A DNA stretch of 64,000 bases from Congeria kusceri (taxonomy: Eukaryota > Mollusca > Bivalvia > Myida > Dreissenidae). The stretch covers positions 276,001 through 340,000 of the forward strand of contig JAPFQT010000158.1 in assembly GCA_027627225.1 (NCBI GenBank). The letters are read 5' to 3'. A model generated the notes under the pieces. It had not been told where the DNA came from. It saw only the letters and a program-made list of their open reading frames with translations, and searched no databases. This document shows positions 12,533 to 26,901 of this stretch, piece after piece (position 1 is the stretch's first letter; each line of letters starts with the position of its first letter). A program made the position numbers and the translations under genes.

Positions 12533-12645
12533 TATTAATTAATTTAATTAATGGTTTTAATTGATTTATTTAATTAATTTATTTGATTTATTAATTTAAT
12601 TTATTAATTTAATTTATTTATTTATTTATTTATTTATTCATTTTG
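12533..12645. repeat. (TTTA)n / (TTAA)n low-complexity tract
   Basis: A run of TTAATTTAATTAATGG, TTTATTTAATTAATT and then six TTTA units in succession. Simple-sequence DNA following directly after the tRNA-like relic, where it could be the SINE's tail. Confidence 0.8.
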
Positions 12646-12869
12646 CTGTCATTACACGGAATCTCATCATCAACCTCGATTCTGACACAGAAGAGATATG
12701 CACGGATAATGTGAGCGAACCAGAGTCTTTGTGAGCGCATTTTTATATAGATAAAAGGAATTAATTATTAAAAGTAAAACACATGATAAAAGGGAAAAAC
12801 GATAAAATAAAGAAAAAATGTCATGATAATAAGTGATGTTTAAGTACAAGAAAATGATAAAACAGACAG

Positions 12870-12945
12870 ATTTTGGCAGGAGTCGAGCCACAGTCATTGT
12901 GATTCAAAGTCTAAAACACCATCCAACGCGCTAGTCTTCCTGACA
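12870..12945 (-). repeat. tRNA-like Pol III relic
   Basis: On the minus strand 'GACTAGCGCGTTGGATGGTG' looks like the A-box/D-arm region, TTTGAAT like an anticodon loop (UUG, Gln type), and 'GTGGCTCGACTCCTGCC' like a B box. Several stem mismatches suggest a pseudo-tRNA. Confidence 0.35.
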
Positions 12946-13029
12946 CTTGTTAATGGGGGCTTCTGTTATATGACTATGAATTCCGTTCTTTTTTGCGCTT
13001 GGTAAATGTTAAAGCGGTATAAATATGTA

Positions 13030-14345
13030 GTTTATTTTATACATCGGTCAGTGCAATGGGCTAATTAAAGTACGAGTTGGATAGTGGAGGTGCGGTGCTT
13101 TTGCCTTTAGTTCTCGGATCATTTTTCTCGATATTCTTTTCTGACCATTTTTAATTAAGTCAGTGTAAGTTCTGGAAAATGCAGAAACAGTTGACTTTAA
13201 TGTTGTTTTGCGGCAGTTCTGGAGAACTAGTTGTAAGGTGTTCATTGCGATAGCTGTACTATAAGGTTTAGTTTTGCCCTTTCTTTGATAATTTTCTGTC
13301 CAGTGATGATACGATTTTTAAACGATGTTAATGCAGGCTCTGAAGCCATGAACGTTGCATGTACAGATAATTGCATGCAAGGTTTGCAATTGTTGGAAAT
13401 CTAGCAAATTTAAGTCTTTATCTGCTGTGACATGTTTAACTCTGTTAAACTTTGTGACCAGTCACTCATTTTGCATGAAAAGAATGGTAACAGTTCATGC
13501 CTGCTTGCCGGCTTGTTGTCAAGACCGGATGAAAAATGACATCTCAATCCTGCATAAAGTAATTGTTTGCATTTTCTTGAACAAAGACAGGGCTACATCT
13601 CTGGTGTTTGTGGTCCAATCTGGCCAATGTTTGGCTTCTGCTCAGACCATATGTTCATGTAAAAACTTTGGAAGGGGTAATTAGTCTGGTGTTTGTGGCA
13701 CGATCAAGCCCAGTTCTGGCTTTAGAAAAAAGGCATGTTTGCATTTTTTTTAAATGGATAAGGGACAATATCTCTCGTGTTCCAGGTGCAATCGGGTCCA
13801 TTAACATTGAATACTGACTAAGCTTGTATGGCCATTCACAAACTGCATGTTTGGTCAACGTTGAATAAAATTCGCGTGTGCAAGCCAACAATTGATAACA
13901 TATGGAATTTTTTTCCACACACAAGTGGCAATAACACTGGTGTTTCTGGCCTGATCTTGTTTATATTCAACATTATCTGTAATCTTATGTTAATGAACAA
14001 CCTGTGCCAGTTCGATGAAGATAAAATGAAAAATAAAGTCTTTATCCTGAATAATGTCCATTTTTATATATTTTTCACAAACAAGGGGCAATAACTCCGG
14101 TGTTTGTAACACTATCTGGCCCATTTTTGGGGTTCTGCTAAAACAATAATGGTCATACACAAATCAAGATTGGATGGAAAATAAAGTCTACATGTTGGAC
14201 AATGTCATTTTGTGCATGGAAAAAGGGCAATAACTCTAGTGTTACTGATGCGATCTGGCCCAATAACAATCCCGTCCGAGATTTTCTGTTCATACACAAA
14301 CTGTGGTCAAGATTGGATAACAAGTTAAGCCTCTACCGTGAGGAA
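13030..14345 (+). repeat. Composite bivalve repeat, block A ('gggcaataactctggtgtt' tandem units)
   Basis: The left part (13045-13400) matches 49530-49860 and 56950-57190: GTGCAATGGGCTA, 'GTGGAGGTGCGGTG', 'GGAAAATGCAGAAACAG', 'TGCATGCAAGGTTTGCAATT'. The right part consists of degenerate tandem units of about 120-150 bp. Each unit has an 'AAnGGGCAATAACTCTGGTG' start, a 'GATCTGGCCCATTTTTGG' block, a 'TGGTCATACACAAACTGTG' block and a 'TTGGATGAAAAATGAAGTC' block. The open frames of 69-109 codons in this block are by-products of the repeat and not genes. The 5' boundary typical of the family (ACAAGAGGGnCATGATGGCC) is missing here. Confidence 0.75.
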
Positions 14346-15900
14346 GAACAAATTGTTGAAAAGATACTATCAATAGCAGTCGGTTACATTGTATATATAA
14401 GAATACTACATTGTAAGTATAACGATCGCTATAGCCTAGTAGTTAGCGCGTCAGACATTTAACGCGAAGCAACCTTTTGTGGTGTGGTTCGACAGATTAT
14501 ACGAGTATGCTACTCCATATGCTCTATTAAATAAATGTGTGACACAAATTCATTTAAAAAAATACAATATTCTGTGAGTAAGCTCCTTTAAGTATTTTAA
14601 AACATTACAATACATAATCGGACAACATAATTTGTTTCAGACTACATGCATTGTCGACACGCTACTCAGCTAAACTTGTCTCGCCCTGTTACTATGCGAA
14701 CAGATTAATTTACCACGACAATAATCAGCTCTTCGACAATTGTTTTATTTTCCTTTCTAAAAGTGTACTTTCGAATCGAATAAACATAATGATTTTAATG
14801 CATGAACATTACCTTGTATCATTTTATTCCAAATCGCGTGTTCTTCTGCCAAAAAATAGGAAATTCTTAATTTTACAACTACAGTTAATAAATATAAATA
14901 ATATCGAGCCATTAAAATGTAAAATTCAAGAGGCTTAACTAAAATACAATAAACACACTAACCAAAACTTATGTTAAAGATTTGAATAAACTTTTTGGTA
15001 TTGGTATTCAATACCAATACACAATTTAGCCACTTATCTAGTTTAACGATCGTGTGATCGATTTATTTGAAAGTATACACAAAATATGTTTGTTTCAGGT
15101 AACATGACCAAAACAAAAACGTAGGTAGATAGGAAATTTTTTGGTGTGTAGCGAATGGTGTACTTGAAGCGTCTAAAACTGAGTGAATATTCAAATTAAT
15201 ATACCTAAACATTGTTTTGAAATGGATGTTTTAATTAAACAACTTTTGCTGCACTTAAAATGTGATACAATTTTACTACGGTATATTATCATTAACATTT
15301 CCAAATACATGAAAATCATTACAATCTGTGAAAACCAGGCCACCTGTCCAGTTTACATATATATTAAAGTCAATTTGCAAGAGACTGATTTTTATTATTA
15401 AATGGTCATATCGTATCAAAATGTATACGCAGAGAATTAAATATAAGCAAATTTGTGTGCTTGATAAAATTTATACATCATTACTAACAAGATCCCAGAT
15501 GTACAAGCTTACTGTTTCTTAAAGTTATGATTCAGCTAAAGCTACACTCTTCAGTATAGTTATTAACGACTGAAATTCTACAACAGATTACATTAAAAGG
15601 ATAGAAAAGTAGATACATTTAAAACATCTGTTAAGAATCATCTATAAGCATGGCAACAAATAACAGAATTTTACATGAACGTTTATTATTTAAATGGTAT
15701 TTCCTCAGTGAAATTGACATGTATATCACAAGGCATCAAACGTATGCTGTAGAAACTGTATCATTATAAAGACGATATAAACAACCACAGGGTAGATACA
15801 AACAGTTTTAAATAAAACGTTTTAAAGCTTTTTATGTTTCTGTCATTTCTGTCAAGTTTAAATGAGAATGGGTAAACTACTACAAAATGACCATCATAAA
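14346..15900. other. AT-rich non-coding with one weak tRNA-like relic
   Basis: A degenerate tRNA-like segment lies at 14425-14505 (+), with 'TATAGCCTAGTAGTTAGCGC' as an A-box-like start and 'GTGGTTCGACAG' as a weak B box. The palindrome 'TTGGTATTGGTATTCAATAC' and its partner sit at 14995-15020. Short open frames at 14651, 15183 and 15328 have no motifs. Confidence 0.4.
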
Positions 15901-16044
15901 AATCTTACTTTAATACTTCATAGGAAGGAACTATTGAATGGGACCCAGCCATTAAATGTTATGACAATGTACAAATCTTACTTTAATGCTACATATGAAG
16001 GAAGTATTGAATGGGACCCAGCCATTAAATGATATGACAATGTA
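15901..16044 (+). repeat. Tandem duplication, 73-bp unit x2
   Basis: 'AATCTTACTTTAATnCT' through 'ATTAAATGnTATGACAATGT' occurs twice, starting at 15901 and 15974. The copies share 'GAATGGGACCCAGCCATTAA' exactly and differ at few positions, so this is a fairly recent local duplication. Confidence 0.85.
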
Positions 16045-20187
<4,143 letters not shown>

Positions 20188-21464
20188 AAAAAAAGTAGGG
20201 ATGTCAACGACTAATCGAATATTCGAATACTTGATCGAATATTCGAATATTAAATGAGTATTCGAATGGCAAAAAAATAATTTAAAAATTATCCATAATA
20301 AACTAGTTTAATTCTATAATCCGCGATCATTATGTTTTCACAGTTACCTAATTTGACACGCTGACATGTTATTTAACACTATTGATACCAGTATGCACAG
20401 TCGGAGTTAAAATCGAGTCCTACACGGACCCTAAGAAGAGACCGATATTTGCGCAGTTTGAACGTAACATTATTTGGGTGCTAAACGGAAGCTAATTTGA
20501 GACCGATGTTTTCACACTGACGCTAATTGTAGACCAATTTTGATCAATGTATAGTGCATTATGCGGTTAAGGTGTTACTATTAATTTAATTTCATTCCTT
20601 TAATTAGCGGTTCATTAACAAACATTTTTCTTGCCGACTTTCAAGCATTTATTCGCTCAATATAAAAACAAAAATGAGTAAAACAGCGCAGGTATATATT
20701 CTATGTGTTTCCCGATTAATCTCAATATGTGGCGGACCCGTGGTCTAGCGGTAACGCACTGGCTTCACAACTCAGGGGTCGCAGGTTCGAGCCCCCGCTA
20801 CACATTAACCTACTAACTCGTCTTTCGCATGAGACCTTACACCGAGATGCAGTGTACTAGGTGCTTCACACCGGGCACTAAAAGACCCAGGATCGCCTCT
20901 GGAACGGGGCGTCTCCTGTATCTTGCACTATCCCCCGTAACCTTCTTACAAGTCTTCTGGGGGCGATGGCCATATGGGAGAGAATCCCGAATCCCGGTGC
21001 ACTCAATAAAAAATTCAATACACACACATATTAATCTCAAAGTCTTCTCATTAATTAAAGTGTTCATTAAATTGTCAGATTACTTTGTGTATTGGGTGTC
21101 TGTTTTGCGATGTTTGAAGTGTATAGATCAGTTTTACTATTAATAAATGTATGAAAAAGTAAATGATTCGAAATAAAATCTAAGAACTCTAAAATCTAAA
21201 ATCTATGTTGTCATTGTGAAATCAATGAATCGAATGACGACGACGACCATAATGATGATGGAAAAAATCGTATTAAATTCATAGAGTCGACAGCAATAAG
21301 AACGGTTTTTAACGACACATTAATTCGTTTTACTATTATACATCCTGGATAAAAAGCAAAGACTCGGACATTTAAAAAACGAACGAATATTCGAATATTA
21401 TTCGAATATTGAATTCGAATATTCGATTAGCGTTTTGGTATTCGTTGCCGTCCCTAAAAAAAGT
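20188..21464. mobile_element. Non-autonomous hAT-like DNA transposon with flanking 9-bp repeats
   Basis: The left end reads AGGGATGTCAACGA (from 20197). The right end, read on the minus strand from 21455, is AGGGACGGCAACGA, giving 12 of 14 matches. Both are followed by nested 'AATCGAATATTCGAAT' palindromic sequence (20214-20270 and 21380-21432). The same 9 bases AAAAAAAGT flank the element on both sides (20188-20196 and 21456-21464). hAT elements make 8-bp target duplications and have YAGGG-type ends, so this fits, though an A-run is weak evidence for a duplication. No transposase is present, and a tRNA-derived SINE is nested inside. About 1.26 kb between the flanks. Confidence 0.8.
20729..21015 (+). 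mobile_element. tRNA-derived SINE nested in the hAT-like element
   Basis: The head (20731-20803) is tRNA-like, with A-box-like 'GTGGTCTAGCGGTAACGC', a TTCACAA anticodon loop (CAC, Val type) and B box 'GGTTCGAGCCC'. The anticodon and T stems have mismatches, so it is not a working tRNA. The body continues with GC-rich sequence ('GGTGCTTCACACCGGGCAC', 'CTTCTGGGGGCGATGGCC', 'GGGAGAGAATCCCGAATCCC') and ends near 'ACTCAATAAAAAATTCAATA'. The GC content contrasts with the surrounding AT-rich element. A 104-codon open frame over the body is not a gene. Confidence 0.75.
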
Positions 21465-21719
21465 GTAGTGTTTTATTTATGTCTTGATGTCTTAAATATA
21501 TTATCTTATCGAAACATGTCTGCCAGATTAATAGTACATATGGAGGTTTAATAAATATGATAACTTGAAAGTAATTGACTGTATTGTTATGCAACCTAGC
21601 GGACAAACGACTAAGTATAAAAGGCAATCAAGTTTTATGATTATTCAGTTATGAATATTGTTTTATCTGAGTTGCGATGACACGTTAATCTTTATTTACG
21701 TTAAATGTATAATGAATAT

Positions 21720-21965
21720 AACTAGGCCAAGTGTGAGGTTCGGGCACCCACAGCCCGGTTTAAACCCTGAATGCTTTGCATCGACCGTTCCATGGCGGTG
21801 ACCCCAATTTTATTCATTTGTGCTTGTGTTTGTTATGTGTTTCTGTATTGTGCCGTGTTGTTTTGGCAATTGGTCACTTGCAATAAATAAAGGAGCTCGT
21901 GCTGATAATTAAGAGTTCTCTCCTGCTGTTGCAGCTGGAGTTTCACTTCGTGTATAATTTATGAT
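21720..21965 (+). mobile_element. Dispersed repeat with polyadenylation signal, LTR-like, copy 1
   Basis: The segment matches the minus strand of 39448-39610 and 50750-50990. Shared blocks are 'CCATGGCGGTGACCCCA' (others 'CCAAGGCGGTGACCCCAG'), 'GGCAATTGGTCACTTG', an AATAAA-containing 'CAATAAATAAAGGA' and a final 'CTCTCCTG...TGGAGTTTC'. A promoterless head, AATAAA about 60 bases before the end and three dispersed copies would suit a solo LTR or the 3' part of a retroelement, but no complete boundary or target duplication was found. Confidence 0.55.
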
Positions 21966-22679
21966 CAAATGCAATGCATTTCTGAATAAGTGCATTATTT
22001 GGTATGTTCTATTTTGAGTTATATTCACCTTAACTTTTAAATCTTGTAAGAAAACATGATGTGCATTTGTCTCCCATCGCCATATATGGGCAACCAAATG
22101 TTTACGAAATTATCTCGAGTACTTTTTTATCTATTTTAGTAACAGTCACCTTACCTTTTTCTCTAGTGCATAATTCTGTAATCAACCTCAATCTGTGTTT
22201 AATTGACTATATAGTATGTACTTTTCGAGTTATACAATGTTAAATTGGTTTTAAGTATCAACCTCAATCTGTATTTAATTGATAATATCTTATGTACTGT
22301 TCGAGTTATTTCAATATTAAGTTTGTTGTAAGCAACAGTTATCTGACATTTGACCTCTGGTGATAACTAGAATGTGATTCATAATCCTCACTTTGTCGTT
22401 TATATGTATACCACGTTTCATGAAAATATCTTTAGAATTGTTTGAGTTATAGCAGGATTCAGTTTTTGAGGACATTCGGACTGACCAAAATACCATGTAC
22501 AATCGAATTAGAAACGTTTGCGTTACCAGAGGCATCCACCCATAATGTGAAACCACATATTTTGTTAGAACGTACACACGTAATTTATTAACAATCACTA
22601 GACGATAACTTGTTATCGTTCGCTTCGTGAAATACATGTTTAGAAAATGTGTTTTATATTAACATATGATTTATTTCAG
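21966..22679. other. 5' flank/intron of LRAT copy 3; degenerate repeat words
   Basis: Two similar blocks 'CAACCTCAATCTGTnTTTAA' (22189 and 22260) with following 'TTGAnTATATnnTATGTAC' form a short tandem repeat of about 72 bp. The segment 22380-22480 has 'TACCACGTTTCATGAAAATA' and GAGTTATAGC words of the bivalve tandem repeats. The final bases TTATTTCAG form the splice acceptor of the next exon. Confidence 0.5.
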
Positions 22680-23034
22680 GACATTGACACGCGGAGATCA
22701 TGTAGCAGTAGCAGGTGATGTCTTGGGCGTTTCCGTTTACTACCATCACGGTATATTTCTCGGCCAGCGAAAAGGGGTTGCTGAATTTGCTGGAACCATA
22801 AAAATGAATGCTAAACTTAGAATTGTTGACATTTCGCATTTCACCCGGAATGGCAAGCGACGTCTTTTTCGAATTAATTACCCCAGTGAACTCGCGTTAC
22901 CACTAGAAAAAGCTGCCCAGAATGCTGATTCCTATGTTGCGAATCCCTCAAAATGGATGGAATATCACCTTATTGAGAACAATTGTGAACACTTTGCAAC
23001 TAAATGTAAAACAGGAAAAGCCTACTGCATACAA
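22680..23034 (+). CDS. LRAT-domain (PLAAT-like) exon, copy 3
   Basis: A 355-bp exon begins after TTATTTCAG (22671-22679) and can end at the donor CATACAA|GTAAAC (donor at 23035); without splicing the frame continues to a stop at 23082. It codes for an LRAT domain: TLTRGDHVA, YYHHGIFLG (first catalytic His), VAEFAG, ISHFTRNGKRR, NPSKWMEYHL and NNCEHFATKC (catalytic Cys). The position of the second PLAAT His is Glu (VAEF). The ATG at 22666 lies in the intron pyrimidine tract, so the real start is in an upstream exon that I could not find. The C-terminal membrane segment expected for PLAAT proteins would also be in a further exon. The domain is intact with no stop or frameshift, so this is the best candidate for an active gene among the minus/plus copies. 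Confidence 0.85.
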
Positions 23035-23944
23035 GTAAACATTTCGATAGAACAAGCTTTTAAAAAAGGCAAACCATTTTAAAAGACATTAAGAAAAACG
23101 CTACTTTTTTGCTTGACACATTTGTGAATATATAAATAATAATAAATAATATCCAGTCATTCGTCGTGAGGTGATAACACATTTGACCTATGCAAACTTA
23201 CTCACTAAAATACAATACAAACACATAATAAAATATAGGTATTTGAGTTTTTGCATTTCAGTTTTTATGTAAAGCCCCAGTCACACTAAGTCGTAGGACT
23301 TTCAAGTCAAAGGACACTTGAGATTTTCGACGTCTTTGCCCAAGTCGCAGGACTCCGCAAGACAAACATAAAACATTAATAAGGCCAGCGTTGGTTATGC
23401 ACTTGTCTTGCGTTTAAAAACAACACAGGTCAATGCAGTCGTAGGTTGGCGTAGGTAGTCGTACGTTAAGAACGCAGGACTACGCAGGTCGACGAAAGCC
23501 AACTTACGTGGACGTAGGTAGTTGTTTGCTGCTTTAGTACGACTAAGCACGACAGCGTACTACAACATGCGTCGATTTATGTTGTCTTGTATGCAGACGT
23601 ACGACTTCGCGCGGTACAATATCCTAACAAATATTCATGTTCATTGTTTGTTCCTTTTTTGTGTGTTTTTTTTCTTCTCATTTATGTTTGTCCCTCATAT
23701 TTACACTTATGTATATGTACATATAAATGAACTGCACTAGAGTGGACATTTTTAAATATGACACACTCACAGAACTAACACATACAGGTGCATACATATT
23801 CAGACTTTCTACTCATATATAACATAAAGTATTATGACAAAACATTTTCTTCATACATACATTGAACATTGTATATATTGTTATAACTGACAAAAGCCGT
23901 AGTGTTTTACGTCAAATATACAGTTAAAGACCATTCTCCCTAAT

Positions 23945-24045
23945 ACCAATACAACCTCAGTAATAAAAACATTCAACACACACTAGTACACTCACACACG
24001 CACACACAGGCACACGCACGCGCACAGACACACGGACATGAAAAC
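23945..24045. repeat. CA-rich low-complexity tract
   Basis: Imperfect CA dinucleotide-rich sequence (ACACACTAGTACACTCACAC, GCACACACAGGCACACGCAC and similar). Simple-sequence DNA. Confidence 0.7.
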
Positions 24046-24061
24046 ATACATGTTTGTACAA

Positions 24062-24199
24062 TAATTTGTGAAATAAAACTAACAAATGTTCATAACTAGT
24101 GCATATAATATGTTATTCAGAAGATGTTATTCTGAAAAAAAAATCTAACTAACAATTGTTCATAACTGTTGCATATAATATGTTATTCTAATGATTTTA
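24062..24199. repeat. Tandem duplication, about 70-bp unit x2
   Basis: The sequence 'CTAACAAATGTTCATAACTA' with 'GTGCATATAATATGTTATTC' recurs as CTAACAATTGTTCATAACTG with 'TTGCATATAATATGTTATTC'. Two diverged tandem copies. Confidence 0.65.
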
Positions 24200-24587
24200 T
24201 TTACTTGTTTTAGAAATACGGGATAATGCATAAATTTACATACAGTAAAGAAGCTGTTATTCTACAATATGTTAGAAAAAGGAATAATGCATATAGTCCC
24301 TGTTGTTCTTTGAAACTGCATTGGTTTTACCCACTATCAAATGCTTTGTAACGTTTTTATGATATTATTGATTATTACATGTTGAAAAGGTTCCCTATTC
24401 GGTAGTGATGTCAGATTTGTCTGTCATAAGTGCAATTTCTTCTTCGACTCTTATTTTGGATTTAAAAAATGATAAACCCTTCAAATATTGGTATTTTGTT
24501 AATGTTCTTCATTTTGAATATGTAAACTTTAAATATGATTATAGTAAAATTGAAAACATCTGCATGGGTTTTTCTTTCAGTTATTCC

Positions 24588-24865
24588 TTAAATATCATAT
24601 TGTTTTGTTATTTGTATCCCAATACTATTAGTTTGAAATAGATTTTCTAATTTTCTCCAGAGAATCTGCATATGATAACATTCCCAAAATAGGTGGTCTA
24701 TGATATCAATGTGCGAATGACAAAAGTCGCATAGACTACTTGGCCTAATGTTACACTTAAACAGATATTTATTTGTCGGTATAATTCTCATTATAAATTT
24801 ATTTTGGAATAAATTTATTTTGGAAACTTCTCCTGTCTTTTGTTGCACAAATTAGTTCAGCAGCT
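24588..24865 (-). pseudogene. Non-LTR retrotransposon 3'-end fragment (zf-RVT-like)
   Basis: The minus-strand frame includes a 'FIMRIIPTNKYLFKCN' block followed by LCDFCHSHIDIIDHLFWEC and then MQILWRKLENLF. This is the C-x2-C...H...C zinc-binding arrangement found after the reverse transcriptase domain in many LINE ORF2 proteins (zf-RVT). No reverse transcriptase motif precedes it and the frame ends shortly after, so it is a truncated fragment. A related fragment lies at 35705-35985. Confidence 0.65.
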
Positions 24866-25037
24866 TTTCCTGATTACCACAATGAAGCAATGACCACAAC
24901 GCTATCCCTTTGATAGGATGCCACATGATATCTGGATCTGGGCTTATCAGTGCGGTTATAATGCAACATGAGAAGCCAAACAGAGATTATGAAACAAGAT
25001 GTTGTAAAACCCAGTCAACATCAATTGCTTTGGGTAA

Positions 25038-25155
25038 CAATATTAAAACGGAGTTTAAGATAAATATTGTATCTACTAAATAAAATAAAATTAAATTAAA
25101 ACGGAGTTTAAGATAAATATTGTAGCTACTAAATAAAATAAAATAAAATAGAATA
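25038..25155. repeat. Tandem duplication, about 58-bp unit x2
   Basis: 'AAAACGGAGTTTAAGATAAA' plus TATTGTAnCTACTAAATAAA occurs twice, followed by (AAAAT)n. Near-identical copies indicate a recent duplication. Confidence 0.8.
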
Positions 25156-25727
25156 AATTCCACGAATCATCGCGATACTTTGGAAAGTGCAAATATTTCA
25201 GACAGAGAGAATTACATTCGAAGCTTTATAGCTCGATAAGTTTTCCGTGCGAGCTTGGTTAAGTCACAGACACCTTACGACCAGATCCACAACACCATCA
25301 CATGCAGGTTTTCGATGGCAAGGCAGAGTTCGATAGTAGACCGTCGTGCCCTGCAGTAAAGCCTGGTGTCTGACAGAATCGTGCGTCAATGCAAGAGCTC
25401 TGGTTTTCACTGTCGTACAATCAAGCTCGTACACATAGGGGTACGCAGGACCTATATCACGTCAACGTACGACTTCGCTGATGTCAGATTTATCCCGTAC
25501 GACGCAGGACATTACATACGACGTCCTACGTCTACGCATGTTCACGCAAGACTATGTAGGAATCTTGCCTCCAGTCGGAAGGTTTTTTAACATGTTCAAA
25601 AACCAGCTACGACTGATTTTTAGACTTAAAACAACGCACGCCATTCCAAAACTAGTTAGAAACATGCAGGACTCGGTCAGGATTTTACTTGTAGACCTGT
25701 CTTAGCTGCAGTGTGACTGGGGATTTA

Positions 25728-26143
25728 GCTTAACACTGTATAAAATCCTTGAACCTTTAACTCCCAGGATTATAGTTATATGACACCCGTAGGGAATTGA
25801 ACTTATAAAAGAAAGTATATTTACATGTTACACAGGTTACTACAGACAGTTTAACGCTGACATAACTATACAAATACAAGTACCGGCACAAATCGTAACT
25901 ATTTTATGTTACAATCTTCACTTACCTCTTTTCTGTATATTCGGTTGCAAACAATATCAATGACCAGCGGAGGTGTCCATATGCTAACGCCTTTTGTTTT
26001 TCTATGTAAATGCACAACGCAGCAGATTTTAAGGTAAACCAAAACAAGGCGCAGCCACCGACCGCATCCACGATAATTACTAGAATATTATTTAAAAAAA
26101 TACACCTCTAATACGTACGTATATGTGTCGATGGGTGGTGAAA
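25728..26143. other. Non-coding, nothing recognised
   Basis: Short AT-rich interval between the TIR element and the tRNA-like sequence. No gene supported. Confidence 0.4.
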
Positions 26144-26220
26144 GGAGACAGTCCGGGACTCGAACCTGGGACCTGTCGCTTACAGGGCGATTGCTCTACC
26201 GAGTGAGCTAACCTGATCTC
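26144..26220 (-). tRNA. tRNA-Thr(TGT)-like sequence, probably pseudo or SINE head
   Basis: The minus strand gives a 77-base tRNA-like segment. The D arm is GCTC-ACTCGGTA-GAGC, the anticodon stem-loop is ATCGC-CCTGTAA-GCGAC (anticodon TGT, Thr) with one mismatch, and the T arm is CCAGG-TTCGAGT-CCCGG with one mismatch. The acceptor stem is imperfect (GAGATCA against TGTCTC, about five pairs). There is no oligo-T terminator directly after it. A short common tail 'TTTCACCACCCATCGACA' follows. I favour a tRNA-derived SINE or pseudo-tRNA; a tRNAscan-type score would decide. Confidence 0.5.
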
Positions 26221-26901
26221 TTACACAGCTAACCACCGAAAATACCGTGCTATTTGGGCCGACTGTTCAAAATGTTCAAACAGCCAAATACATCACTTGT
26301 ATATGCACCATTCGGCTTACTGATTTGTTACGTTCTTGAACAACTCTTTAAAAACTAGTAATTATTTGAACACGATGTTGAAATAGTCATATTTATATAA
26401 ATATATAAATTTACTATAACTGTAATATGTTTAGTTTGACCATACACGCTCCGTGATATTATTATTGTAAACTATAATCTATAATATGATTCTGTAAATC
26501 TATATACATACAGTTTTCACAATATTTACGTTGAATTGATAATATTATTAACTGATGCAACATACAGTAGTTTAAGAGTTGATAAAATACGACGTTTGTG
26601 CATAACGAGAAAGATATATTGTTTATTTGTCTGTGGTTGTTGTTGTTGTTGTTTATCACAGATCCTTCTAATATTTTGGATATATCCATCATAATTATGC
26701 GATACGTTCTTTATAAGAAAGGAATGCATTCCCAAACTGCATGGTTCCATAAGGTATGTCAAACGTAGTTTGCAGGTCTAGACAACTACCTAATTGTATC
26801 CACTGCTCGTTTTAACAATAACAATCTGACCAAAGCAAAACGATTTATTTGAAGTTAGATCTATATCAAGCAATCATTTCGTTCAATTGTCCTCGTACTG
26901 A
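26221..26901. other. AT-rich non-coding
   Basis: No gene supported. A short (TTG)n/(GTT)n run is at 26632-26652. Confidence 0.4.

Larger units (their letters stand above)
23270..25727. mobile_element. 2.46-kb DNA element with CCCCAGTCACACT inverted ends
   Basis: Left end 23270-23287 reads TAAAGCCCCAGTCACACT; the right end 25710-25727, read on the other strand, is TAAATCCCCAGTCACACT, 17 of 18 identical. Inside both ends lie about 290 bp (23288-23620) and about 400 bp (25330-25709) of subterminal sequence dense in CGTAGGACT, GACGCAGGAC, TACGACTTCGC and their complements. The middle is unrelated AT-rich DNA with a LINE fragment (24588-24848) and small tandem repeats. TTA occurs near both outer edges (23265-23267 and 25730-25732), which could be a 3-bp target duplication of the PIF/Harbinger type, but that is weak. 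No transposase is seen. The short open frames in the subterminal parts are not genes. Confidence 0.7.

Noticed and set aside
22666..22679. ATG at 22666 as the start of LRAT copy 3.
   Set aside because: It lies in the pyrimidine-rich end of an intron just before TTTCAG; the other copies use an acceptor in the same phase at this place.
23522..23740. A small membrane-protein-like frame (72 codons).
   Set aside because: It starts in the subterminal repeats of the TIR element and ends in AT-rich DNA; hydrophobicity comes from T-rich sequence.
26144..26220. A functional tRNA-Thr gene.
   Set aside because: The acceptor stem is imperfect, two other stems have mismatches and no Pol III terminator follows directly; kept only as a tRNA-like sequence.
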